Shown here one piece after another: positions 1-7,553 of a stretch of DNA of 64,000 nucleotides (position 1 is the stretch's first letter; each line of letters begins with the position of its first letter). A program made the position numbers and the translations under genes. The notes under the pieces are model-generated. The model had not been told where the DNA came from and did not search any database. It saw only the letters and a list, made by a program, of their open reading frames with translations. Source of the DNA: Alphaproteobacteria bacterium HGW-Alphaproteobacteria-18 (lineage in GTDB: Bacteria > Pseudomonadota > Alphaproteobacteria > Caulobacterales > Hyphomonadaceae); NCBI GenBank assembly GCA_002841155.1, contig PHEH01000002.1:124001-188000 (forward strand), read 5' to 3'.

Positions 1-1101
1 GCGCAGCCGGTCGAGCAGCTGGCCATGATTGGGCCGATCAAGGAGGAAGGTCTCCTCCAGATCCCACATGTCGCGGAAGGCCTTGTTGTAGAAGTTGAGC
101 TTGCGGTCAGGCCCGAAGATCGCCACGGCGTCGGCCACATGGTTGAGCGTCTCGTCATGGGCGCGCACATGCCGGTTAAGCTCCTCGCGGGAGTTTTCCT
201 GATCGGTCACGTCAAACGCCATACACCCTGCCCCGCCCGAGAGCGGGAATGTCAGCACGCGCATTGCCCGGCGCTGGTTGTTGACCACGATATGCCGCGT
301 CTCGTCATGCTCGGCGCCGTCGGTAATCGTCTTGCGCGCCTGCTCGCTGACGGCCTGGTCGAGCGTCACCTGACGCTCCAGCACGCGGTCGAGATTGCCG
401 CCATCAACCGCTTCGATATAGGCGGGGTTGGCCCATTGCAGGCGCCCCATGCCCGACACGCGCCAGGCCGGGAACGGCGCCTTGCCCAGCATGTCGAGGA
501 AGGCGGTCGGGTCGCGCGCAATCACCTGGCGCGCCTCTTCCAGCTTGCCGCGGGCCGAGCTCTCTTCCAGGCCCTTGATCGTCGTATCGTTGATCCAGAC
601 CACCGCGCGCACGCCGGCCGTGCGCCCATCGGCCTCCAGGAACCGGCCCGACGTGCCGATGATCGTCAGCGAGAAAGGCTGGCCGCTCTCGCGCAGCTCG
701 CGCAGGCGGATGCGCAGCGTCGTATCCTGCCCGGCCGAATCCCGCGCTTCCAGATCGGCAAGCCCCTCGACGATGCGCACCGCCGGGTCCGGCGAGATCG
801 CGTCATCGGTAAAACTCAAGAGGCCGGCCAGCGCCACAGGGGAGCCGTAAAGCTCCGGCGGCGTGATTTCGTCCCCGTCGAGCTCCAGCTTGTCGCCCTG
901 CCAGACAAGAATAACGCCCGGATGGGCACCTAACACAGATTTAAGGCCGGCATTTTCGGTTTCGCGGTCTCCGGCGACTTCCCGGTAGCGTTTGGCCGCG
1001 CCGCGCGCGCCGTCTGACACCCGAAGCGCCCAGAGGAGCGCCCCCAGCGCCAGAAGCGCGGTGCCAATAGCCATCAGAATGGGCATCTGTTCAGCGGTCA
1101 T
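1..1101 (-). CDS. divL: PAS-domain sensor kinase, DivL-like (N-terminal 367 residues, continues off the window)
   Basis: The open frame runs from ATG 1101 to the window edge without a stop, so only the N-terminal part is present. It starts with one membrane segment (about residues 6-25), followed by a low-similarity sensory region and a PAS-like segment. The visible end carries HVRAHDETLNHVADAVAIFG and then a NFYNKAFRDMWDLE block, which I recognise from the DivL/PAS-7 histidine-kinase family of Caulobacterales. In Caulobacter DivL is an atypical kinase that works through CckA to control CtrA activity. The kinase domain itself lies outside the window, so whether the catalytic residue is His or Tyr cannot be seen. 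A perfect CtrA-type box lies 117 bp upstream. Confidence 0.8.
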   Translation of the reverse strand, partial: MTAEQMPILMAIGTALLALGALLWALRVSDGARGAAKRYREVAGDRETENAGLKSVLGAHPGVILVWQGDKLELDGDEITPPELYGSPVALAGLLSFTDDAISPDPAVRIVEGLADLEARDSAGQDTTLRIRLRELRESGQPFSLTIIGTSGRFLEADGRTAGVRAVVWINDTTIKGLEESSARGKLEEARQVIARDPTAFLDMLGKAPFPAWRVSGMGRLQWANPAYIEAVDGGNLDRVLERQVTLDQAVSEQARKTITDGAEHDETRHIVVNNQRRAMRVLTFPLSGGAGCMAFDVTDQENSREELNRHVRAHDETLNHVADAVAIFGPDRKLNFYNKAFRDMWDLEETFLLDRPNHGQLLDRLR

Positions 1102-1217
1102 CGAGCTACCGGGCCTCTAGTTTGGCGCATCTTGCACCGATCATTGCCGTCCGCGCGCAGAAACAGGCGCCGCGACTCGCGAGAGTTTATACTGGTTAAT
1201 GAATGGTGCTGCGAGCG

Positions 1218-1232
1218 TTAAGGCGGGGTTAA
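1218..1232 (-). promoter_or_regulatory. CtrA-type box upstream of divL-like gene
   Basis: On the minus strand the site reads TTAACCCCGCCTTAAC, a perfect TTAA-N7-TTAA with the extra C after both half sites. It lies between the divL-like gene (start 1101, minus) and the EF-hand gene (start 1355, plus) and could act on either. CtrA control is inferred from the motif only. Confidence 0.6.
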
Positions 1233-1354
1233 TACTGCTTACCTCACGCTGCCTCCAGTTCAGCCGTGCTGGCCCCCAAGCCTGCACTTAGGTGTTGCAA
1301 AGACGCCACACCCACCTAGGTTATACCGGCCTGCCTTTCAGGAGCTTTCCTCGC

Positions 1355-1930
1355 ATGCGCGCTATCCTTGCCTGCCTTGCCCTGTCGCTTGTTTTACCCT
1401 TCACGGCGGCCGCCTCCGGTGAGGAAGGGGCCATTGATACAGACGAGATCGTGCGCCTGCCCGGCCAGCAGGCTGGCCGGCCCGACAAGATGTCCCTGCC
1501 CGGCGGCAAAGGCGGCAAGCCCGAGCGCCTGGTGCCCGGCGGCGTCCTGATCGTCAGCTTCGACGCAAATGGCGATGGCATCATCACGCAGGAAGAGCTG
1601 CGCGAAGGCATCGCCGCCGCCTTTGCGCTGGCCGACGCCAATGGCGATGGCGAGCTGACCGCGCTGGAACAGCAGGCCTGGGCCGCCAACATGCCGGTGC
1701 GCGACGATACCCTTGCCAATCCGGTCCGCTTCGATCCCAATCTCGACCGGATCGTGACCTATGAAGAATTCTACACCGTCGTCCTGCAACTGGCGGCCAG
1801 CTATCAGGATGCTTCCGGCAATGTTTCGGTGGCCAGCCTCGCGGCCCCGGAGAAACCCGAGAAGGACGACCGCCGCCTGGCCCAGGGGCTCCAGCCCGGA
1901 GAGCTTCCCCCCCGCGGCCCCCGCCGCTGA
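1355..1930 (+). CDS. Exported EF-hand calcium-binding protein
   Basis: 191 aa. ATG 1355 is chosen because it follows an AGGAGC ribosome site and begins a clean signal peptide (residues 1-21, ending TAAAS). An earlier in-frame start would add a charged, non-signal N-terminus. Three EF-hand-type loops are visible: DANGDGIITQEE (residues 70-81), DANGDGELTALE (94-105) and a degenerate DPNLDRIVTYEE (127-138), where Arg replaces the usual Gly at loop position 6. The first two keep the acidic ligands for calcium. The tail is rich in Pro and Lys. The protein is probably periplasmic, and its partner is unknown. murB begins 65 bp downstream in the same direction. Confidence 0.8.
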   Translation: MRAILACLALSLVLPFTAAASGEEGAIDTDEIVRLPGQQAGRPDKMSLPGGKGGKPERLVPGGVLIVSFDANGDGIITQEELREGIAAAFALADANGDGELTALEQQAWAANMPVRDDTLANPVRFDPNLDRIVTYEEFYTVVLQLAASYQDASGNVSVASLAAPEKPEKDDRRLAQGLQPGELPPRGPRR

Positions 1931-1995
1931 GGCGCGCGGCGCCCCCCAAGCCCCTTACTTGACTCTCTGCGCGGTTCAGGAAACCCGTTTCCGCC

Positions 1996-2940
1996 ATGAC
2001 CCTGCCTACCCTCCCACCCGATTTACCCGAAGTGCGCGGCAAGCTGATCCCCGGCGCAGAGCTGGCGCCCTATACCTGGTTCCGCGTCGGCGGGCCGGCC
2101 GACGCTCTCTTCCTGCCCGCCGATGAGGAAGACCTTGCCGCCTTCCTGAAAGCGCTCGATCCGGCCGTGCCGGTCACTCCGCTTGGCGTCGGCTCAAACC
2201 TCATCGTCCGCGATGGCGGTATTCCGGGCATCGTCATCCGCCTGATGGGCAAATACTGGGGCGAGATTGAAGCCACCGATGGCCTCACCCTCAGCGCCCG
2301 CGCCGGCGCGCTGGATCTTGCTGCCGCCAGAGCCGCCGCCGCCAATGGCATCACGGGGCTCGAATTCCTCTCCGGCATTCCCGGCTCGCTGGGCGGGGCG
2401 ACCCGCACCAATGCCGGCTGTTACGGGCGTGAGCTGAAAGACGTGCTGGTGCGTCTGGAAGGCATCACCCGCGCCGGCGCGCGGCAGGTCTATGGCGACG
2501 GCCACGCCCCGGTGGCGTTCAGCTATCGCCACACAGACCTGCCCAGCGATTTCATCGTCACCCGCCTTGTCCTGCGCGGCACAGGCACCGGCGAGCCGGA
2601 CAAGATCGCCGCCGCCATCACCGCCCTCCAGGCCCGCCGCGCCGAGACCCAGCCGATTAAAGAGAAAACCTCCGGCTCCACCTTCGCCAACCCGGACCCT
2701 CCGGGCACGCCCGATCAACGCTCCGCCTGGAAACTGATCGACGCAGCCGGCTGCCGCGGGCTCAAGGTGGGCGGCGCGCAGGTCTCTCCCCTGCATTGCA
2801 ACTTCCTGATCAACACCGGCGAGGCCACGGCGGCCGACCTCGAAGCCCTCGGCGAACTGGTTCGAGCAAGAGTGCTGGAAACCTCCGGCGTGGAGCTGCG
2901 CTGGGAAGTCCGCCGCATGGGCCGTGTGCAGAGGGTTTAG
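1996..2940 (+). CDS. murB: UDP-N-acetylenolpyruvoylglucosamine reductase MurB
   Basis: 314 aa. MurB is the cytoplasmic FAD enzyme that reduces UDP-GlcNAc-enolpyruvate to UDP-MurNAc in peptidoglycan synthesis. The FAD-binding block contains [12 protein letters not shown] (about 64-75) and [20 protein letters not shown] (about 128-146). The catalytic proton-donor Ser lies in SGSTFANP (about 226-233) and the C-terminal catalytic Glu in SGVELRWEV. Length is normal for the short (type II) MurB. In related bacteria murC and murG lie just upstream and ddl-ftsQAZ follow. Here the upstream neighbour is an EF-hand gene, and 3.7 kb of accessory DNA separates murB from ddl. Confidence 0.96.
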   Translation: MTLPTLPPDLPEVRGKLIPGAELAPYTWFRVGGPADALFLPADEEDLAAFLKALDPAVPVTPLGVGSNLIVRDGGIPGIVIRLMGKYWGEIEATDGLTLSARAGALDLAAARAAAANGITGLEFLSGIPGSLGGATRTNAGCYGRELKDVLVRLEGITRAGARQVYGDGHAPVAFSYRHTDLPSDFIVTRLVLRGTGTGEPDKIAAAITALQARRAETQPIKEKTSGSTFANPDPPGTPDQRSAWKLIDAAGCRGLKVGGAQVSPLHCNFLINTGEATAADLEALGELVRARVLETSGVELRWEVRRMGRVQRV

Positions 2941-2948
2941 CCTAAAAG

Positions 2949-3066
2949 CCCCCTCTCCCTTGGGAGAGGGGGTTGGGGGTGAGGGAGCGCAACGTCCCCC
3001 CGAAACGCGTCGCCAGACTGAAACCCAGCACCCCCTCACCCCTGCCCCTCTCCCAAGGGAGAGGGG
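2949..3066. repeat. REP/BIME-like paired palindromes
   Basis: Two near-identical palindromes lie in opposite orientation: a perfect 11-bp stem with a TT loop at 2949-2972 (core CCCTCTCCCTTGGGAGAGGG) and a matching one at 3045-3066. The flanking GGTTGGGGGTGAGGG at the left is mirrored by CCCTCACCCC at the right, so arms of about 34 bp enclose about 50 bp. This is the arrangement of a bacterial interspersed mosaic element. It may also serve as the murB terminator. Confidence 0.7.
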
Positions 3067-3085
3067 TTCAAGGTAAGGGCGGTCT

Positions 3086-3140
3086 GCCCCTTTCTCCTCC
3101 CCCGTTCACGGGGGAGGTGCCCGAAGGGCGGAGGGGGGAG
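3086..3140. repeat. REP-like palindrome
   Basis: A hairpin with arms CCTCCCCC and GGGGGAGG around GTTCAC is followed by GGTGCCCGAAGGGCGGAGG. It directly follows the paired palindromes at 2949-3066 and seems to belong to the same cluster of extragenic palindromes. Confidence 0.5.
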
Positions 3141-3171
3141 CGGCCCGGCACACCCTCAAAAACAGAAAACA

Positions 3172-3203
3172 GTAGGGTGGGTTAGCCGAAGGCGTCACCC
3201 ACC
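3172..3203. repeat. GGTGGGTTAGCCGAAGGCG-type palindrome
   Basis: An imperfect palindrome with GTAGGGTGGGTTAGCCGAAG on the left and GGCGTCACCCACC on the right. I remember closely similar palindromes in unrelated bacteria, but I cannot check this here. No RAYT-type transposase gene is present in the window. Confidence 0.5.
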
Positions 3204-3321
3204 ATCTTGCGCACAGGCCGGCGGGTATCGGTGCGCCCTATACAGAGTACAGTTTGCTAACTTGAATATTTCACCACCCATGGGACTCTTATGTCGCAAC
3301 GACCTTATTGCCTATCTGTGT

Positions 3322-3362
3322 AAAAAAAACGGGCCGGCTTCCCGCAAAGAACTCCGGCCCGT
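3322..3362 (-). terminator. Rho-independent terminator of the small HTH operon
   Basis: Read on the minus strand: stem AACGGGCCGG, a 15-base loop region, CCGGCCCGTT, then a run of eight T. The stem is perfect. It lies 43 bp past the stop of the 42-aa gene. Confidence 0.9.
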
Positions 3363-3404
3363 TGCGGTGATCAAAAATCCCGCTTTTTGAATGATCGGCG
3401 AACC

Positions 3405-3533
3405 TTACCGTTTCTTGGTAGGTTTCGCCGGTTTAACGCGCTCTACTACAGTCGTTTTCGGGCTTCGGCTTGCGTGTTTCTTAGTAACAAACCGGCCTGA
3501 AATCGCGCTGCGCGCACGAGATCCATTGGACAT
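3405..3533 (-). CDS. 42-aa basic protein, SGRFVTKKHA family
   Basis: This is a short gene: ATG 3533, stop TAA at 3405-3407, 42 residues. A strong ribosome site (AAAGGAGGTG) stands 7 bases before the ATG. The sequence contains SAISGRFVTKKHASRSPKTT and then a Lys/Pro-rich tail. I recognise the SGRFVT...A..(H/R)P.TTV pattern from very small uncharacterised proteins of alphaproteobacteria and phages. It is followed by a perfect terminator and preceded 36 bp upstream by a small HTH gene with which it seems to form an operon. No function can be assigned; a nucleic-acid-binding role is only a guess from the basic charge. Confidence 0.75.
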   Translation of the reverse strand: MSNGSRARSAISGRFVTKKHASRSPKTTVVERVKPAKPTKKR

Positions 3534-3569
3534 CTGCTTTCACCTCCTTTCCTGAGCAGTAGCTCTACT

Positions 3570-3773
3570 TCAGGCGGCTTTGTCGCGGCGCTCAGCCGCG
3601 TCAGCCGCTGAACCGAAATGACGCATGCCATTTAGGACTTCGCTAATCCGACCTTGGTTGACATCGAAATGGGCAGCAATTCGGCTCTGCAGCCAGCCAT
3701 CCCACCGCATTAGCCAAACCTCGATTGCATCCTCATATGTCAGGACGCGAGACGGTTTCCCCATTTCTTTCAT
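3570..3773 (-). CDS. Small helix-turn-helix protein
   Basis: 67 aa. The start at 3773 follows AAAGGAGCT with ideal spacing. The body reads as one compact HTH: LTYEDAIEVWLMRWDGWLQS then RIAAHFDVNQGRISEVLNGM. The pattern Q.RIA..F.VNQGR.SEV..G is typical of small uncharacterised DNA-binding proteins found in alphaproteobacteria and their phages. It is the first gene of a two-gene minus-strand operon with the 42-aa protein. The surrounding 900 bp is AT-richer than the window, which suggests acquisition by transfer. Confidence 0.8.
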   Translation of the reverse strand: MKEMGKPSRVLTYEDAIEVWLMRWDGWLQSRIAAHFDVNQGRISEVLNGMRHFGSAADAAERRDKAA

Positions 3774-4173
3774 GGGAGCTCCTTTCTAGGGTGAGCCATA
3801 GAAAGGGCTTGACGCCATTAGGCGGATCGCGCGATGTTTGGTCCGTCATGACAATTAGCCCTCGCTATGGGGTTCGCAAATTTACACCTGCAGCGTCTGA
3901 ACCACGCTGCAGGTGTTATTGCTTTAACCAAACGCTCCCGACGTCAACTGGGTTATTCGCTTAATCCTTTCGGGAAGCGAACAAAAATGCGCACATATAG
4001 CGCCCTGAAACAAAATTTTATCTACATATAGTGGTCAAACGCCGTTTGAGAGATTTCCACAGACTTTTGATTTCTATCAAAATTTAGTTAATTTCACATC
4101 GAAAAACATCTTTTAAGTTTATAGCGCCGCTCGTTAAGATTGCGAATCATAACAATAGTCTCCCGATTCCCCC
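3774..4173. other. AT-rich intergenic stretch
   Basis: No gene is supported here. The stretch should contain the promoter of the minus-strand HTH operon and the downstream end of the TonB-dependent receptor gene. Base composition is clearly lower in GC than the flanking genes. One perfect inverted repeat is present at 3884-3916. Confidence 0.6.
3884..3916. repeat. Perfect 13-bp inverted repeat
   Basis: ACACCTGCAGCGT and its exact complement are separated by 7 bases (CTGAACC). It is about 110 bp upstream of the small HTH gene. Without a clear T-run it is a poor terminator, so an operator or cruciform is possible. Confidence 0.6.
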
Positions 4174-6225
4174 TCAAAACTTCCCCTTCAACTCCACCGT
4201 AAAAATCGGCCCGAACGCCCGGGAGTATTCCTCCGTACGCACCAGCGCCCCGTTCCGGTCGCCGGCATAGACGCGGCGCCAATAGGTGTCTTTCTGGTTG
4301 GTGAGGTTGCCGAGCGCCACCTTGCCGGTCATGCCGGCGATGTCCTTATGCTCCAGATAGGCCATCAGGAAAGGCGGTTCGTTGCCCGAAAGCTGGGTAT
4401 CGGAGAGCTGGTAGAAAGGCTCCTGCTTGAAACCTTCCAGCACCAGCCCCCAGGCGATGTCCGTCCTCGGAACATCCTGGCGCAGCTCGATATTATAGTC
4501 CCAGATCAGATGGCCATTGATCGAGCGGCGGATGCCCGTCACCGGATCGTCGGCTTCGGTATCATAATAGCGCCCTGTGGCGGTGAGTTCGGCCCCCGCA
4601 AAGCCGAGCCTTGAAAGCTTCAGCGTCGATTCGGTCTCCAGCGCATAGGCCTTGGCGCTGTCGATATTGCCCGGCCCCACGCCCTGCCCGATCGGCACCT
4701 GATCCACCACGTCCTCAAGGTTGACATAGATCAGGCGCACGGTGGAGGCGCCCCAGTCCCTGAAGTCCTTCTGCACTTCCAGCGAATAGCGCCAGGACTG
4801 GCTGGGCACGATTTCGGTATTGCCCGACTGGCCATTGCCAAGGTCAAGGTCCACCGAGGAGATGAAGTCATAGAAATTGAGCTGGCCGACACGGCGCTCC
4901 ACCTTGCCGACGAATTTCAGCGTATCGCTCTGCTGCCAGGACAGGCTGGAAATACCCTTGGGCCGGGTAAAGGCGCGCGCATTCTCTGCGTCGCCCGATT
5001 GTGTGAGCTCGGAATATTCCACGCCGCCGGAGACTTGCAGGCTGAGCTTGGGCGACAGGGCGCGCCCATGGGTGAGGATCACCTCGCCCCGGCGCTCCTC
5101 CACGCGGCTGTTGGCCAGGTGCAGCGGCACAGGCACCAGCGGCCCGCCGCCAATAGCCTCCTCAAAGGCGGCTTCCGCCTCAAGGAAGTTGAACGCGCCC
5201 TCAGCCGAAATCTGCCAGTCGCGCCCCTGCCCCGTCTGAAGGGCGTATTCGCTGCGCAGGATGTATTCGCCCTCGTCCACCGTCTGCGTGAAACTGGAGG
5301 CATACTGGCCCGAGCCATCGAGCCCCGCCATCTGGAACCGGTCAATGAAGGGGCTGTGCTCATGGCGGGCGAGGCCAATGAATTTCAGCCGGCCGGGCCC
5401 GGCGTCGAATTCATAATCCCCGCCTATTTCCGCGTTCCACTCATCCTCGGCAAACTGGAAAAGCCGCCGCCCTTCCGACGCGCCGAGCGGATAGGTCTTG
5501 GATATCTGCTTGCCATCCATTTCCCACACACCGATCTTGGCATTGAGATTGGCGATCACCCCGCTCGCCGGTTTCCAGCCGAGAGAGCCTGAAAGGGACA
5601 CGTCATCGGTCACCCGCGTGAAATCCTCATTGCGCTGTTCCAGCAGGGCGCCCTGCCCGTCCTGGATCAGCCGCCAGCCGGCATCGGCCGCCCGCTGCGG
5701 GGAGCTGTCGGCCTCCAGGCTCCAGCTCAGCGCGCCCTTGGCGCCGGCCAGCGTCAACGTGCCCTCGTTCAGCGAGGGCGGCAGGTTTTCCCGCAGGCGG
5801 ATCTTGTAGCGCCAGGTGCCATCGGTGGTGCCCTCACCGTCCGTGATGACATTCACCACCTTGCCGGAAAGTCCGGGAATGTCGGTCTGCGCGCCGTCCA
5901 GCACCTCGACCCGCACCACCCGCGCCACGGCAATCCGCCCCAGCGCCGCTTCGGCCCCGTTCGCCTTGGCCGAGACGCGCTGGCCGTTGATCAACACGTT
6001 CCCGCGCGCCTGGCCAAAGCCGCGATTGCCGCTGTTATCGCTGAGGATCGCAAAGCCGGGAATGCGGCGCACCATGTCCAGCGCGTTCACCGGGCCATAC
6101 TGGGCAAAGTCTGCCGGAGCATATGTAGAACGATCCGTTCCGGTTGCGGGGGCCGTATCCGCGCAGGCCGGACCGGCAAAAGCGATCATGGCCAGGCTTC
6201 CCAAGAGCAGCGATTTCAGCGGCAT
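4174..6225 (-). CDS. TonB-dependent outer-membrane receptor
   Basis: 683 aa. ATG 6225 is chosen for its AGGGAGGA ribosome site and the signal peptide that follows (residues 1-22, cleavage near ACA-DT). A plug domain lies at about residues 35-130, with NALDMVRRIPGFAIL, RGFGQARGNVLINGQR and VVRVEVLDG. The rest is a 22-strand-type beta barrel rich in Trp/Tyr/Asp turns and ending in a terminal Phe (VELKGKF), as expected for outer-membrane insertion. TonB-ExbBD-driven import of a ferric siderophore is the best guess because a Fur-like box lies upstream. The exact ligand cannot be read. The gene is inserted against the direction of the murB-ddl-fts cluster. Confidence 0.9.
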   Translation of the reverse strand: MPLKSLLLGSLAMIAFAGPACADTAPATGTDRSTYAPADFAQYGPVNALDMVRRIPGFAILSDNSGNRGFGQARGNVLINGQRVSAKANGAEAALGRIAVARVVRVEVLDGAQTDIPGLSGKVVNVITDGEGTTDGTWRYKIRLRENLPPSLNEGTLTLAGAKGALSWSLEADSSPQRAADAGWRLIQDGQGALLEQRNEDFTRVTDDVSLSGSLGWKPASGVIANLNAKIGVWEMDGKQISKTYPLGASEGRRLFQFAEDEWNAEIGGDYEFDAGPGRLKFIGLARHEHSPFIDRFQMAGLDGSGQYASSFTQTVDEGEYILRSEYALQTGQGRDWQISAEGAFNFLEAEAAFEEAIGGGPLVPVPLHLANSRVEERRGEVILTHGRALSPKLSLQVSGGVEYSELTQSGDAENARAFTRPKGISSLSWQQSDTLKFVGKVERRVGQLNFYDFISSVDLDLGNGQSGNTEIVPSQSWRYSLEVQKDFRDWGASTVRLIYVNLEDVVDQVPIGQGVGPGNIDSAKAYALETESTLKLSRLGFAGAELTATGRYYDTEADDPVTGIRRSINGHLIWDYNIELRQDVPRTDIAWGLVLEGFKQEPFYQLSDTQLSGNEPPFLMAYLEHKDIAGMTGKVALGNLTNQKDTYWRRVYAGDRNGALVRTEEYSRAFGPIFTVELKGKF

Positions 6226-6341
6226 ACTACGTTCCTCCCTTTGGCGCGTGCGACTGCGTGCTTGACAGCGCCGCCCAGATGTCATTCCGTTTTTCGGTAT
6301 CGATTTCTCGATCTTCAATAAGATGAAGGCGTGATCCTATA

Positions 6342-6359
6342 TGACTACAGTTGTAGTCA
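6342..6359 (-). promoter_or_regulatory. BlaI/MecI/CopY-type operator (TACANNTGTA)
   Basis: TGACTACAGTTGTAGTCA is an 8-bp inverted repeat around GT and contains TACA-N2-TGTA, the core of BlaI/MecI/CopY operators. On the minus strand a TTGACT element overlaps its left end and TAGGAT follows 15 bases later. A bound repressor would therefore sit between -35 and -10 of the receptor promoter. Confidence 0.55.
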
Positions 6360-6375
6360 ATCCCCTTTTTCAAAC

Positions 6376-6398
6376 GCTAATGATTATCATTCTCAATT
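6376..6398 (-). promoter_or_regulatory. Fur-like box upstream of the receptor
   Basis: The plus strand reads GCTAATGATTATCATTCTC, a close match to the classical Fur box GATAATGATTATCATTCTC. It is about 150 bp upstream of the receptor start and also upstream of ddl. Confidence 0.7.
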
Positions 6399-6632
6399 AT
6401 GGGGCGCCGTCTTCTCTGGCAAGCCCATAGGAAAGCCTGTTTCCGGGGCTTTCGCCGGCACGCGGCTCCGGCGCGGCGCGCCAATGGCCCACATGATATT
6501 TCCGTAATCTGCCGCAAAACGGCCCTGCCCCCGCCTGACAGCCGCCCAGCCCCACGTCTTAAGTCAGTGTTCACCACGACAAGGGCATCAAGGCGTGTGA
6601 TGCGCGGCAGTAGGCGGCAGGAGGAACTCCCC

Positions 6633-7553
6633 ATGAATCGGGCCATGAAACGGGTAGCAGTGATCTATGGCGGCTGGTCTTCGGAACGGCCCGTCTCCCT
6701 GTCCTCCGGCCAGCAGATGGCGGCGGCTGCCCGCAAGGCGGGCTATGACGTCACCGAGATCGACGTGACCCGCGATCTGGCCGCCCAGCTTGCCGAAGCC
6801 AAACCCGATGTCGTGCTCAACGGCCTGCATGGCCCCTGGGGCGAGGATGGCTGCGTGCAGGGCGTGCTCGAAGTGATGGGCATCCCCTATTCCCATTCCG
6901 GCGTGCTCGCTTCGGCCCTGGCGATGGACAAGCTGAAATCGAAAGCCGTCTACCGCTCTGCCGGGCTGGACGTGGCAGACGACAAGCGCGTCACCCGCGC
7001 CGAGGCCGCCGCCGCCCACGCCCTGCCCCCGCCTTATGTCATCAAGCCGGTGAATGAAGGCTCCAGCTTCGGCGTGCTGATCGTGCGCGAAGGCGCCAAC
7101 GGCCCGCCGCAGGAGCTGACCGGCCCGAACTGGCGCTATGGCGACTATCTGATGGCGGAAGAATACATTCCCGGCCGCGAGCTGACCGTCGCCGTCCTCG
7201 GAAATCGTCCCCTCGCTGTCACCGAGATCACGACCTTAAGGGACTATTACGACTTTGATGCAAAATACGCTGCTGGTGGATCAAGACATGTGATCCCGGC
7301 AGACCTGCCCGCGCATGTGACGAAGGCGGCGATGGACGCCGCGCTTCTCGCGCATGAGGCGCTTGGCTGCCGCGGGGCAACACGTTCTGATTTCCGCTAT
7401 GACGAACAGAAGGACCGGCTCGTGATCCTCGAAACCAATACCCAGCCCGGCATGACGCCGACCTCGCTCGTGCCCGAGCAGGCCGCGCATATGGGTATGG
7501 CGTTTGAGGAACTCGTCGCCTGGATGATCGAGGACGCCTCATGCCAAAGATAG
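6633..7553 (+). CDS. ddl: D-alanine--D-alanine ligase
   Basis: 306 aa. ATG 6633 has a GGAGG ribosome site 8 bases upstream. Ddl is a cytoplasmic ATP-grasp enzyme that makes the D-Ala-D-Ala dipeptide for MurF. The N-terminal [19 protein letters not shown], the central [14 protein letters not shown], the [10 protein letters not shown] segment and the C-terminal [10 protein letters not shown] (magnesium/ADP site) are all present. It overlaps ftsQ by 13 bp, the classic ddl-ftsQ arrangement. The murB-ddl junction is broken by the 3-6.6 kb insertion, so ddl may need its own promoter. Confidence 0.96.
   Translation: MNRAMKRVAVIYGGWSSERPVSLSSGQQMAAAARKAGYDVTEIDVTRDLAAQLAEAKPDVVLNGLHGPWGEDGCVQGVLEVMGIPYSHSGVLASALAMDKLKSKAVYRSAGLDVADDKRVTRAEAAAAHALPPPYVIKPVNEGSSFGVLIVREGANGPPQELTGPNWRYGDYLMAEEYIPGRELTVAVLGNRPLAVTEITTLRDYYDFDAKYAAGGSRHVIPADLPAHVTKAAMDAALLAHEALGCRGATRSDFRYDEQKDRLVILETNTQPGMTPTSLVPEQAAHMGMAFEELVAWMIEDASCQR

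Larger units (their letters stand above)
2941..3404. other. Non-coding stretch: repeats and a minus-strand terminator
   Basis: From murB to the 42-aa gene there is no credible coding sequence. Positions 2949-3203 are packed with palindromic repeats. Positions 3204-3320 become AT-richer and hold nothing I recognise. A rho-independent terminator for the minus strand sits at 3322-3362. Confidence 0.7.
6226..6632. other. Divergent control region between receptor and ddl
   Basis: The 407 bp hold the receptor promoter with a BlaI/MecI-like operator (6342-6359) and a Fur-like box (6376-6398). The remainder up to the ddl ribosome site shows no gene that can be supported. Confidence 0.6.

Noticed and set aside
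25..933. Long plus-strand open frame opposite the divL-like gene
   Set aside because: It has no family resemblance, and the minus strand encodes a recognisable DivL N-terminus. Open shadow frames are common at this GC content.
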